This document shows positions 1 through 7,493 of a stretch of DNA of 19,122 bases, piece after piece. Position 1 is the stretch's first letter; every line of letters begins with the position of its first letter. This stretch comes from Microcaldota archaeon. GTDB lineage: Archaea > Micrarchaeota > Micrarchaeia > Norongarragalinales > Norongarragalinaceae. A program made the translations under genes and the position numbers. The notes under the pieces are model-generated. The model was not told where the DNA came from. It saw only the letters and a list, made by a program, of their open reading frames with translations, and made no database searches. The stretch lies in contig JACROM010000089.1 in assembly GCA_016214445.1 (NCBI GenBank), forward strand, positions 1 through 19,122. The letters are read 5' to 3'.

Positions 1-96
1 AAATTGAAAGAAATCTTGAACTCTGTTGAAGCTGCTACCGACAAGGCGGAACGCGCGGCAAACGTCATCTCCGACATAGTGATGAAACACTCGTAG
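1..96 (+). CDS. C-terminus of a PhoU-like / DUF47 protein (partial)
   Basis: The frame is open from base 1 to a TAG at 94-96, giving the last 31 residues of a protein that begins outside the window. The fragment is helical and charged and ends ANVISDIVMKHS. This resembles the last helix of DUF47/PhoU-like proteins, which commonly end in 'D-ANVIE-IV-K'. In archaea and bacteria DUF47 genes usually sit directly before a Pit-type phosphate permease, as here, with only 9 bases before the next start. The role inferred is a regulator or partner of the permease. The assignment rests on a short tail plus context, so it is moderate. Confidence 0.6.
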   Translation, partial: KLKEILNSVEAATDKAERAANVISDIVMKHS

Positions 97-105
97 TGTG
101 CATAA

Positions 106-1116
106 ATGATTGAACTTGTTATATTCGCCGTCTTAGTCGCGTTGGCCTTTGACTTCATAAACGGTTTCCACGATTCCGCCAACGCCATCTCGACAGTTGT
201 TGCAACGAAGGTGCTCACGCCCATGCAGGCGGTCTCGATGGTGGCAGTGGGCAACCTGGTAGGCCCGCTGTTCTTCTCGACTGCAATTGCCGCGACAATC
301 GGCAAGGGGATAATAGACACCAAAGCAATCCGGGCGGTCCTGCCAGCCGAGACTTTCGTAGTCCTCATACTCTCGGCGCTTGTAGGCGCGATTGTTTGGG
401 ATTTGCTGACGTGGTATTTCGGCATACCCGTCTCGAGCAGCCACGCGCTTGTAGGTGGCCTCATAGGCGCGGGCGTTGCCGCGGTAGGAACCAACGTGCT
501 TTTGTTCGAAGGCATAGGCAAGATCCTGGTTTTCATGGTGGTTTCGCCCGTGATCGGGTTCATCGCCTCTTTCCTGCTCGCGCTTTTGGTGATGCGCGCG
601 TTCAGGAAGAAGTCCCCTGAAAAACTGAACCGGCGCTTCCGAAAGCTTCAGCTCTTTTCCGCCTTTTTCTATTCCGTGACGCACGGCACGAATGACGCGC
701 AGAAGACCATGGGAATAATAACCATACTTTTGGTAGTGGGGGGCTTCCTTTCCACTTTCGACGTGCCGCTCTGGGTGATACTGGCTGCCCACACGTCGAT
801 TTCGTTGGGCACTTTCTTCGGCGGCTGGCGCATAGTAAAGACAATGGCGCACAAGATAACCAACCTGAAGCCATACCAGGGGTTCTGCGCGGAAACAGCA
901 GGCGGTTTGGTGCTGGCCAACATGGCTTCGCTCGGTATTCCGGTGAGCACCACCCACGCGATTTCAGGCTCCATAATGGGCGTTGGCGCGACCAAGGGCG
1001 TGCGCGCGGTACGTTGGGGAATGAGCAGGAAAATCGTTGCGGCTTGGATAATAACGATTCCTGTCAGCGCGGCAGTGGCAGCTGGAACGTTTTTGGTTCT
1101 AAACCAATTTTTATAA
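106..1116 (+). CDS. pit: PiT-family inorganic phosphate permease
   Basis: A 336-residue integral membrane protein that should import phosphate (or a metal-phosphate complex) using an ion gradient. It shows the inverted duplication typical of the PiT (PF01384) family. The first half has GFHDSANAIST (20-30) and PVSSSHALVGG (108-118). The second has THGTNDAQKTMG (192-203) and PVSTTHAISGS (279-289). Hydrophobic helices fill the rest, with a basic loop near 166-180 between the halves. The length matches short archaeal Pit proteins rather than the roughly 500-residue bacterial PitA. It starts with ATG 9 nt after the DUF47-like gene and is probably co-transcribed with it. The TATA box of the next gene overlaps its stop codon. 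Confidence 0.93.
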   Translation: MIELVIFAVLVALAFDFINGFHDSANAISTVVATKVLTPMQAVSMVAVGNLVGPLFFSTAIAATIGKGIIDTKAIRAVLPAETFVVLILSALVGAIVWDLLTWYFGIPVSSSHALVGGLIGAGVAAVGTNVLLFEGIGKILVFMVVSPVIGFIASFLLALLVMRAFRKKSPEKLNRRFRKLQLFSAFFYSVTHGTNDAQKTMGIITILLVVGGFLSTFDVPLWVILAAHTSISLGTFFGGWRIVKTMAHKITNLKPYQGFCAETAGGLVLANMASLGIPVSTTHAISGSIMGVGATKGVRAVRWGMSRKIVAAWIITIPVSAAVAAGTFLVLNQFL

Positions 1117-1117
1117 A
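1110..1117 (+). promoter_or_regulatory. TATA box for valS
   Basis: TTTATAAA overlaps the stop codon of the phosphate permease gene. Transcription should start about 25 nt downstream, near 1137-1142. That leaves a short leader containing a GGTG Shine-Dalgarno-like element at 1144-1147. Confidence 0.6.
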
Positions 1118-1156
1118 CTTCATCGGGCAGAATACGTCAAACCGGTGTTCTTTTTC

Positions 1157-3532
1157 ATGTTGGAAAAATACAACCCTAGGGAAATAGAGGAAAAGTGGCG
1201 CGAAAACTGGTCACGCTCGAAACAGTACAAGTTCGACCTGAAAGCGAAAAAGCCCTACTACGTGATAGACACGCCTCCGCCTTTCCCCACTGGCGAGTTC
1301 CACATGGGAGGCGTTTTGAATTGGTGCTACATGGACTTCGCAGCTCGCTACAAGCGCATGCGCGGTTTCGAAGTCTTGTTCCCACAGGGCTGGGACTGCC
1401 ACGGTTTTCCCACTGAAGTGAAGGTAGAGAAGAAGCACGGCAAAGGCCTTGGGAAGGAGGAGTTCCTCGCTCGCTGTCTTGAGTGGACGCACGACGTCGT
1501 CGGAACCATGAAGCCCCAGATGAAGCAGATGGGCTTCTCCATAGACTGGAACGCCGAATACTACACTCTAGACAAGGAATACTACCGAAAAGTCCAGTAC
1601 TCGCTCCTGAAGATGTTCGAGGACGGGCACGTTTACCGCGCCGAACATCCCGTCCTCTTCTGCACCCACTGTCGCAGCGCCATAGCGAAAGCTGAAGCGG
1701 ACGACGTGGAGCGCGAAACGGTTTTCAACGACATAATATTCAAGAGTGAAGGAAAAGATTTGGTCATAGCGACCACCCGACCTGAGTTGCTGCACGCCTG
1801 CGTTGCCTTGCTGGTCCACCCGCAGGACGCAAGGTACAAGAAAATAGTGGGCAAGAACGCGACAGTGCCTGTTCACGGCCAGCAAGTCCCGATTCTTTCG
1901 GACAGCGACGTGGACGAGGACTTTGGCACGGGAATAGTGATGGTTTGCACCTTCGGCGACAAGCAGGACGTTGTCTGGGCGTACCGGCACAAACTTAAGG
2001 TTATCAGGGCGTGCGACGAAGCTGGGAGGCTGTTGAACGCCAAGCACCTGACAGGGCTCAAAACGTCGGAAGCAAAGGAAAAAATAATCGAGGAACTCAA
2101 GGCGAAAAAGCTTCTCGTGAACCAAAAACCGATGAAGCAGGTGGTGAAAATCCACGACCGGTGCAAGAAGCCAATTGAATTGCTTTCTTCGACCCAGTGG
2201 TTCATCCGCCTGAAAGGCTGCGAGGACGAAGTCAAGAAGGCAGCTAGCGAAATGAACTGGCACCCGCCACACATGCAGCAATTGCTGTTGGACTGGGTAA
2301 ACGGTTTGGAGTGGGACTGGTGCATCTCGCGCCAACGCTTTTTCGGCATACCCATACCTTTCTGGTACTGCGAATGCGGCGAAGTTATTCCGCCGAAAGA
2401 AAAAGATTTGCCTGTTGACCCTTCCAAGGACGCGGCGCCGGCCAAATGCAAGTGCGGCGGCAAAGTTATAGGGGAGACGAGCGTTTGTGACGGTTGGGTG
2501 GACTCCTCCATCACTCCCCTGATAATTGCCGGCTGGCCCGATGACAAGGAAAAATTCAGGAAACTTTACCCTGCGGCAGTCAGGCCGCAGGGAACGGACA
2601 TCATCCGAACTTGGGCGTTCTACACCACTTTCCGCTGTTTGAAGCTGACGGGCAAGCCGCCGTTCAAGGACATGCTCATAAACGGCATGGTGCTCGGAAA
2701 CGACGGCAAGAAGATGTCAAAATCATCTGGCAACTACGTCGAAGCAAAGGACGTCATAGGCAAGAGCGGAGTGGACGCCTTGCGGCAGTGGGCAGCTCTG
2801 GCCGGCTCGACTGGCAAGGACAACGTGTTCTACTGGAAGGACGTGAATTACGCGCACAGCTTCAACAACAAATTGTGGAACGCCTCCAAATTCATCCTGA
2901 ACGGAATGGAAGGCTACAAGGAAAAGAAGGCAAAGCTTTCCGTGACCGACTACTGGGTAAGGAGTAAAATGCAGAAGACCGTTAAGAGGGTAACCGAGTG
3001 CCTCGACAGATACGAGTACTACGAAGCCTTGACGGCAATACAGTCTTTCTTCTGGCACGACGTGTGCGACAACTACCTGGAAGACGTCAAGCACCGGGTC
3101 TATGGAAAGGACGAGGAAAGCAGAAACGCCGTGCAGGCAACTTTGAAGGAAGTCCTTGATTGTTCACTCAGGCTTCTCGCGCCCTTCGCGCCATTCATAA
3201 CCGAGGAAATCTACCATGAAATCCACGAGCGCTCGGTTCATTCCGCGCAGTGGCCCGAATTCAGGAAAAGCGAAGTGCACGAGGACTTTGAGCGTTTAGG
3301 CGAAAGGATGCACCGGGCTTTGTCCGAAGTGCGGAAGTTCAAGGCCTCAAAAGCGATGCCGCTCAACGCTCCTTTGAAGGAAATCAAGATTCGTGCTTCC
3401 GAAGAGCTATGCAAGAACTTCGCAGATGTTCTTGACGACTTCAAGGCGGTCTCCAAGGCTGATGCGGTCTCTTTTGAAGTCGTGGAGAACGCGGAGAACA
3501 AGGAAGCGATGGTTGTGGAGTGTTCCGCTTGA
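1157..3532 (+). CDS. valS: Valyl-tRNA synthetase
   Basis: Charges tRNA-Val with valine in the cytoplasm (class I aminoacyl-tRNA synthetase). The 791-residue product has PPFPTGEFHMGG at 41-52, the HIGH-equivalent ATP-binding motif, and KMSKS at 519-523. An editing (CP1) domain contains TTRPELL. Cysteine pairs CTHC and CECG/CKCG look like zinc-binding knuckles. The C-terminal anticodon-binding region contains LLAPFAPFITEEIY. An in-frame GTG lies at 1145, but the ATG at 1157 fits better: it gives the usual MLEKYNPREIEEKW opening and has GGTG 9 nt upstream. The protein is somewhat shorter than many archaeal ValRS. Transcription probably comes from its own TATA box at 1110-1117. Confidence 0.97.
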   Translation: MLEKYNPREIEEKWRENWSRSKQYKFDLKAKKPYYVIDTPPPFPTGEFHMGGVLNWCYMDFAARYKRMRGFEVLFPQGWDCHGFPTEVKVEKKHGKGLGKEEFLARCLEWTHDVVGTMKPQMKQMGFSIDWNAEYYTLDKEYYRKVQYSLLKMFEDGHVYRAEHPVLFCTHCRSAIAKAEADDVERETVFNDIIFKSEGKDLVIATTRPELLHACVALLVHPQDARYKKIVGKNATVPVHGQQVPILSDSDVDEDFGTGIVMVCTFGDKQDVVWAYRHKLKVIRACDEAGRLLNAKHLTGLKTSEAKEKIIEELKAKKLLVNQKPMKQVVKIHDRCKKPIELLSSTQWFIRLKGCEDEVKKAASEMNWHPPHMQQLLLDWVNGLEWDWCISRQRFFGIPIPFWYCECGEVIPPKEKDLPVDPSKDAAPAKCKCGGKVIGETSVCDGWVDSSITPLIIAGWPDDKEKFRKLYPAAVRPQGTDIIRTWAFYTTFRCLKLTGKPPFKDMLINGMVLGNDGKKMSKSSGNYVEAKDVIGKSGVDALRQWAALAGSTGKDNVFYWKDVNYAHSFNNKLWNASKFILNGMEGYKEKKAKLSVTDYWVRSKMQKTVKRVTECLDRYEYYEALTAIQSFFWHDVCDNYLEDVKHRVYGKDEESRNAVQATLKEVLDCSLRLLAPFAPFITEEIYHEIHERSVHSAQWPEFRKSEVHEDFERLGERMHRALSEVRKFKASKAMPLNAPLKEIKIRASEELCKNFADVLDDFKAVSKADAVSFEVVENAENKEAMVVECSA

Positions 3533-3660
3533 TTGAAGAGTACCCCGTAGCGCATCAAGAACCTTCAGGCAGTTTAGTTGAGCACCTTAAACAGAGATTG
3601 GAAGACACAAAAAACGGTTGGGATTTGAGGAAAGCATACCACTTGACGAACTTGCGGTAA
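3529..3660 (+). CDS. Possible small ORF overlapping valS stop (43 aa)
   Basis: A TTG at 3529 overlaps the valS TGA and opens a 43-codon frame ending at TAA 3658-3660. The product is charged and helix-like (segments LVEHLKQRLEDTKNGW and DLRKAYH). It overlaps the start of the following 274-aa frame. It may be a tiny translationally coupled gene, the real N-terminal part of the next gene separated by a frameshift, or noise. No homolog is recognised. Confidence 0.25.
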   Translation: MIEEYPVAHQEPSGSLVEHLKQRLEDTKNGWDLRKAYHLTNLR

Positions 3661-4442
3661 GGCCGTTCAAGGGCGGGCCGCATAAGTTGCAGAGAGCTCT
3701 TTTTTTGGGCGGCCTTTCCAGTCATATCTTCGAAGCCCTGAAAAGCGGCAAAACCTTCAGCCCTCGGGAAAGCGTCGGCTGGAAGAACATGATTGGGGAA
3801 ATACGCCCGCTGGTGGTCGGAAAAATCGAAGAAGGAAAGAAAAAGGGCGCGGAATACGCGATTGGCTACCACGACGAAATACACAACCGGTCGCTGGCTC
3901 TCGAGGTTTATGACGGCGAGCTTTTTGTTCCGTATAGGACGTTCATGTTTTTTCCGGATCCAGAACACTCGGAAAATTTCGCGTTGTCATCCTTCAGGGT
4001 CAAACCGAATTACGTGAACCAGAGTGTCCCCCACGTTGTAGGATTTCTTGAAGCCTACGAGAAACCCGAACATGCTCTTATATCCTGCTTGCAGGCGAAC
4101 TTCAGCAAAAAGCTTCTTGAACGATACGGTGACAAAAAGTACTTGCCGCAGAGCGTTGAAAAGAATTACTCGCACTGGCGTCGTATCATGCTCCGAAATG
4201 TTATAGAGCATTATCGGAGTCAAGAAAAGGAGATACTTTTTGCCGGCCGCCATGCATACCATGATCTGAACAGCCATGAAACAGGAAGCGGCAGCGACCG
4301 GAACCTCGTGCGCGACATGGAAAAATTGGGCGAAGCGATGGGGTTCACTACGAGAAAACTCAGTCCTGATGAGTTGACTGCACGGCGCATTTGCCCGGAA
4401 CTGGACTTGCACGTTGTCGAGTTCAAAAGAGCCTACGCCTAG
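3618..4442 (+). CDS. Hypothetical protein, 274 aa
   Basis: Not recognised. The frame runs from a TTG at 3618 to TAG at 4440-4442. No ATG or GTG is available near the N-terminus and no Shine-Dalgarno is visible, so the start is weak. The product looks soluble, with no signal peptide or membrane segment. It is rich in charged and aromatic residues, including the His-containing stretches IGYHDEIHN, RHAYHDLNSHETGSG and LDLHVVEF. The length and normal amino-acid composition argue for a real gene. It follows valS within 90 nt on the same strand and may share its transcript. A competing frame covers 3529-3660, so a frameshift near 3610-3660 could have removed the true N-terminus. Confidence 0.7.
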   Translation: MGFEESIPLDELAVRPFKGGPHKLQRALFLGGLSSHIFEALKSGKTFSPRESVGWKNMIGEIRPLVVGKIEEGKKKGAEYAIGYHDEIHNRSLALEVYDGELFVPYRTFMFFPDPEHSENFALSSFRVKPNYVNQSVPHVVGFLEAYEKPEHALISCLQANFSKKLLERYGDKKYLPQSVEKNYSHWRRIMLRNVIEHYRSQEKEILFAGRHAYHDLNSHETGSGSDRNLVRDMEKLGEAMGFTTRKLSPDELTARRICPELDLHVVEFKRAYA

Positions 4443-4531
4443 TTCAAGCGCTGTCTCTGCCCTGGAGACGACCTGAAAGGTTCAGGCAATCCGTTGGTTT
4501 TATTCCCCGCCTTCAAAAACACTTATAAAGG

Positions 4532-4562
4532 CCCCTTTTCAAGAAGAAGTAACGCTTCTTCT
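4532..4562 (+). promoter_or_regulatory. Promoter and hairpin ahead of the uS15-eS1 operon
   Basis: A TATA-like CTTATAAAG lies at 4532-4540. It is followed at once by a perfect 8-bp inverted repeat, AGAAGAAG (4542-4549) and CTTCTTCT (4555-4562), with loop TAACG. The predicted transcription start near 4560 falls in the right arm. The element could therefore be an operator at the start site, or the hairpin terminator of the upstream gene. About 160 bases between 4443 and 4603 hold nothing else recognisable. Confidence 0.45.
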
Positions 4563-4603
4563 AGGCTTTTTAGAAGACAGGGAAAGTGATTTAACTGGCT
4601 AGA

Positions 4604-5047
4604 ATGCATACGCGCAAAAAAGGCAAGTCGCGCTCAAAACGGAAGTACGCGCAGGGCAGCTACGCTTGGGTCTCCACCTCCAAGAACGAAGTGATGGAGA
4701 TAATCGAGAAGCTCGCCAAGGAAGGAAGGACTGAGTCCGAAATCGGCCGCGTTTTGAGGGACACTTATGGGGTGCCTTCGGTCAGGGTTGCGCTTGGCAA
4801 GAGCATGTCCGCCTACCTGAAGGAGAAAGGACTGCAGAAAAAATACCCTTCGGACATGATAGACCTCATCCGCCGCGCAACTAACCTGCGCAAGCACTTG
4901 AAAATGAACTCGAGGGACCAGGGCAACAAGACCAAGCTCGGCCACATCGAATCGAAAATCAAGAGGCTGGTAAGCTACTACCGCGGCAAAAAGCTGCCCG
5001 CAGACTGGAAATACGACCCTGAAGAGGCCGCGTTGTTGGTGAAGTAA
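4604..5047 (+). CDS. rps15: 30S ribosomal protein uS15 (archaeal type)
   Basis: Primary 16S rRNA-binding protein of the small subunit. The 147-residue length, longer than the bacterial 89 aa, is typical of archaeal/eukaryotic S15/S13e. The N-terminus is basic (MHTRKKGKSRSKRKY). The S15 core carries GVPSVRVALGKS, then RRATNLRKHLKMNSRDQGNKTKLGHIESKIKRL (read as two adjoining motifs) and ends with RLVSYYRGKKLPADWKYDP. It starts at ATG 4604 after a leader of about 45 nt. It is followed 4 nt later by the eS1 gene, so the two form an operon. Confidence 0.96.
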   Translation: MHTRKKGKSRSKRKYAQGSYAWVSTSKNEVMEIIEKLAKEGRTESEIGRVLRDTYGVPSVRVALGKSMSAYLKEKGLQKKYPSDMIDLIRRATNLRKHLKMNSRDQGNKTKLGHIESKIKRLVSYYRGKKLPADWKYDPEEAALLVK

Positions 5048-5051
5048 TCTC

Positions 5052-5843
5052 ATGGCTCAAGCTAAGACAAAAGTTGTGGACACGTGGAAGCAGAAGCAGT
5101 GGTACAAGCTCATTTCGCCGAAATTCCTCGGCGAGGTGGAAATTTCCGAAGTGCCGGCCACTGACGAGGAACACCTCCTGAACAGGATAATCTCGTTGCC
5201 GCTGAAGGAAATCACCCACGACCTCTCGCACATGTACACCACCATCCGCCTGAGGGTGGAGAAGATAACCGGCAAGAACGCATTCGCGAAATTCATCGGC
5301 CACGCGACTTCGCGCGACTATTTGAGCACGCTTGCGCGGAGGAACCGCGACCTTTTGCGGGTTGTTTTCACAGCTTTGTCCAAGGACGAAGTGAAGTTCC
5401 ACGTCAAATGCCTTGTTGTTACTGCCGTGTCATGCAGCACCGCGCAAAGGAAGCAGTTGCGCAACGAGACCCTCAAGAACCTGAAGGAAATAATTTCCCA
5501 GAAGGACTTCAGCGAATTCATCCAAAGCGTGCTTTACAACCGTGCAGCCCAGGAAGTCCACTCGAAACTCAAGAAGATCGCGCCAATCAAGAGGATTGAA
5601 ATCTACAAGACCGAATTGTACGAAGTTTTCGACGTCAAGGACGTGGTTGAGCTGGACCGCCAGAGGAAGGTCAGGCAGGAAGCGTTAAAGGCGGAAGAAG
5701 CCGCGAAGGCCGAAGAACAGGCTGCAAAGGAAGGCGGAGCGAAAGAAGAAGCCGAAGAGGGTGAGCAGCCCGAACAGGCTGCCAAGGAAATCGAGGAAGC
5801 CAAGCAGCCCGAAGCCGAAGAGCCGGTGTCTGCTGTCGCCTGA
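5052..5843 (+). CDS. rps3ae: 30S ribosomal protein eS1 (S3Ae)
   Basis: Small-subunit protein of the archaeal/eukaryotic S3Ae family. Family hallmarks are KQKQWYKLISPKFLG near residue 13, ITGKNAFAKFIGHATSRDYL near 73-92, and a basic region with RRNRDLLRVVF. A GGTGA at 5038-5042, inside the end of the uS15 gene, provides a Shine-Dalgarno 9 nt before the ATG, consistent with translational coupling. The core ends near residue 210. A tail of about 50 residues, very rich in Glu and Ala with Pro near the end, follows; such an extension is not a usual feature of archaeal eS1. Confidence 0.95.
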   Translation: MAQAKTKVVDTWKQKQWYKLISPKFLGEVEISEVPATDEEHLLNRIISLPLKEITHDLSHMYTTIRLRVEKITGKNAFAKFIGHATSRDYLSTLARRNRDLLRVVFTALSKDEVKFHVKCLVVTAVSCSTAQRKQLRNETLKNLKEIISQKDFSEFIQSVLYNRAAQEVHSKLKKIAPIKRIEIYKTELYEVFDVKDVVELDRQRKVRQEALKAEEAAKAEEQAAKEGGAKEEAEEGEQPEQAAKEIEEAKQPEAEEPVSAVA

Positions 5844-5884
5844 AAACGCAAAGCCTTAACAACTTGTCTTAATTTCTCCTACTG

Positions 5885-6586
5885 ATGAGACTGGCCCTGT
5901 TTTTGGTTGCGGCTGTCCTCTTGTTGGGCTGTGTCCAGCAAGGCGAGGAAACAACAGTCAGGACACTCAAGTCAACTACTGCCGAGCCTGCAGTAACAAC
6001 AACTTCCACGTCTAATGCTGTGGCGCCAACTACAACTCCTTTGCCTACTCCGGCGCCTACAATTGCAGCTTCGCCTGCGGCAACTGTGAGTTCCAAGAAA
6101 CTGACTGAAAAAGATTTCCGTTCGATAAAGGAACTCATCGCTCAATTCTTAATGACGTCCGGTTGGGAAACCTTTTGTCACGCCGGTTGCGAGGACTTCA
6201 AGCTCGTGGTGTCTGACATTATTTGTTCGGTTTCTATGAATGACCCGGCTGGTGAAGAGGACCCTGCGGTGCCTGTTTCCCCTTTTCCAAAACTCTTGGG
6301 TGTGTCAAAAAAAGACGTAAAGGATTCTGAAAAACTCGCCGAGTTCTGGCGAAAATGCATGGAAATCGCGCCTGAAGTAGTGTTCGACTGCAACGCTTTC
6401 GCGAAAGGCAAGCTGTCGTGCGGTGACGCTCTGAAGGGATGCGAGAACGGCGGCTTTTGGCTGAAGTTCGACCGAAGCAAATTTATGAAGGCGACTGGCT
6501 ACGATGTTGACGAGTTCGTTTTCATAGACTCGCCGTACTTCAAGAATGCACTTGAAGGGAAACTTTGCGCTTCAAATTTCAAGTGA
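5885..6586 (+). CDS. Predicted secreted lipoprotein, 233 aa
   Basis: Function not recognised. The N-terminus is a signal peptide with a lipobox: MRLALFLVAAVLLLGC, Cys16 being the likely lipidated and retained residue. A Thr/Pro/Ala-rich low-complexity linker (about 24-70) follows and probably holds the globular domain away from the membrane. The C-terminal domain (about 75-233) contains six or seven cysteines (for example CHAGC, C in DIICS, FDCNAF, SCGDALKGC), suggesting disulfides outside the cell. It lies 41 nt after eS1 but is not related to translation. A T7 run at 6607-6613 may end its transcript. Confidence 0.8.
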   Translation: MRLALFLVAAVLLLGCVQQGEETTVRTLKSTTAEPAVTTTSTSNAVAPTTTPLPTPAPTIAASPAATVSSKKLTEKDFRSIKELIAQFLMTSGWETFCHAGCEDFKLVVSDIICSVSMNDPAGEEDPAVPVSPFPKLLGVSKKDVKDSEKLAEFWRKCMEIAPEVVFDCNAFAKGKLSCGDALKGCENGGFWLKFDRSKFMKATGYDVDEFVFIDSPYFKNALEGKLCASNFK

Positions 6587-6606
6587 ATGAAGTTTACGCT
6601 GGCGGA

Positions 6607-6613
6607 TTTTTTT
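6607..6613 (+). terminator. T-tract terminator candidate
   Basis: Seven consecutive T on the plus strand, 21 nt after the lipoprotein stop and in the gap between two convergent genes. Archaeal termination needs little more than a T-run, so this is plausible, but no further support is visible. Confidence 0.3.
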
Positions 6614-6635
6614 GGCGTCTGTTTAAGAATCAGTC

Positions 6636-7379
6636 CTAAACCTTCATCCCAAGCGAGTTCTTGAGGGTCTTTACCACGTGAGGCGACTTGAGCCACAGGC
6701 CCCACTCGTCCTCGGCCTTGGTGCTTGGGTCCGTAAGGAAAAGAAGGGCTTCATCATCGTTCAAGAGCATCCTGGTGGGAACTTCCTTCTTCGAAACCGA
6801 AGTGGCAACCTGCGATGCGTCTCCCTCCCCTTGCGGGGCGATTATGTGTACCTTGACCCCCCGGTCCATGGCCTTTTCCAGGTCTTTTCCGTGGACCTTC
6901 ATCTTCCTCTTCAAACCTTCTGCAGCTGTGGCGAGAATTAGGTGCTTCTTTGAGGAGGAAATCATGCTGTTCATCCGCGAGTAAATCGCGTCCCTTCCCT
7001 TTAGAGTCCAAACGCGTTCATCGGAAGAAACAGGGGAATCGGACTGTTTCAGCTTCTCGTTCAGCATCTGTGAAAGCGACTCTATCTTGGTCATTTCTTC
7101 GGCAAGGGACCCCTCGCGCTGCTTCTTGAGGGTCTTTACTGCCTCGCCCAACGGGACAGCAGAGTAGCTTACGGGCCTCCCGTTCTGAACTGTCACGAAA
7201 CCCTTTTCCTGGAGGCTGGCGAGTATGTCGTAGCTTCTGGGCCTCGGCACCTTGGACTTGTCGCTCAGCTCCCCGACGGTCTGCGAGCCGAAATTGCATA
7301 AAGCAGCGTAAGCCCTAGCTTCATACTGGTTTAGCCCGAAATGGCGAAGGGTGTCAATAATGCCGGAGTCGATTGACAT
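6636..7379 (-). CDS. TrmB-family transcriptional regulator
   Basis: A 247-residue regulator of the TrmB type. The N-terminal winged helix (about 10-68) carries FGLNQYEARAYAAL, VGELSDKSKVPRPRSYDIL and LQEKGFVTVQNGRP, all classic for the family. A helical coiled-coil linker covers about 80-115. The C-terminal domain (about 120-245) has YSRMNSMISSSKKHLILAT, the PLD-like sensor fold used by TrmB-like proteins. An in-frame TTG exists at 7394, but ATG 7379 lies about 30 nt from TTTATAAA (7406-7413) and gives a near-leaderless transcript, so it is preferred. It is transcribed divergently from the surface protein gene at 7494, a likely target together with itself. Confidence 0.9.
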   Translation of the reverse strand: MSIDSGIIDTLRHFGLNQYEARAYAALCNFGSQTVGELSDKSKVPRPRSYDILASLQEKGFVTVQNGRPVSYSAVPLGEAVKTLKKQREGSLAEEMTKIESLSQMLNEKLKQSDSPVSSDERVWTLKGRDAIYSRMNSMISSSKKHLILATAAEGLKRKMKVHGKDLEKAMDRGVKVHIIAPQGEGDASQVATSVSKKEVPTRMLLNDDEALLFLTDPSTKAEDEWGLWLKSPHVVKTLKNSLGMKV

Positions 7380-7405
7380 GTCTGTTCTATTCAAAGTTTT
7401 CCACC

Positions 7406-7413
7406 TTTATAAA
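7406..7413 (-). promoter_or_regulatory. TATA box for the TrmB-like gene
   Basis: TTTATAAA, centred about 30 nt before the chosen ATG at 7379. The sequence is palindromic, so direction is inferred from the gene it serves. Confidence 0.6.
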
Positions 7414-7431
7414 CTCACTTGTTTGTCGTCA

Positions 7432-7492
7432 CACGATAGTGAATAATTCGTGCTCGCAAACCTTTATAAATGTATTTACTCACGAATAGTAA
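7432..7492. promoter_or_regulatory. Divergent control region: TATA box and inverted repeats
   Basis: The plus-strand TATA box TTTATAAA is at 7463-7470. Two short inverted repeats lie around it: CACGA (7432-7436) with TCGTG (7448-7452), and TTACT (7476-7480) with AGTAA (7488-7492). The second sits between the TATA box and the predicted start site, where a repressor would block initiation. Binding by the adjacent TrmB-like protein is an inference. Confidence 0.45.
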
Positions 7493-7493
7493 C

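Noticed and set aside
133..957. Long antisense frame opposite the phosphate permease gene
   Set aside because: Low-complexity His/Arg/Gln-rich translation with no domain; a mirror of the well-supported permease.
1568..2335. 255-codon minus-strand frame opposite valS
   Set aside because: Overlaps the catalytic core of valyl-tRNA synthetase and has no recognisable protein features.
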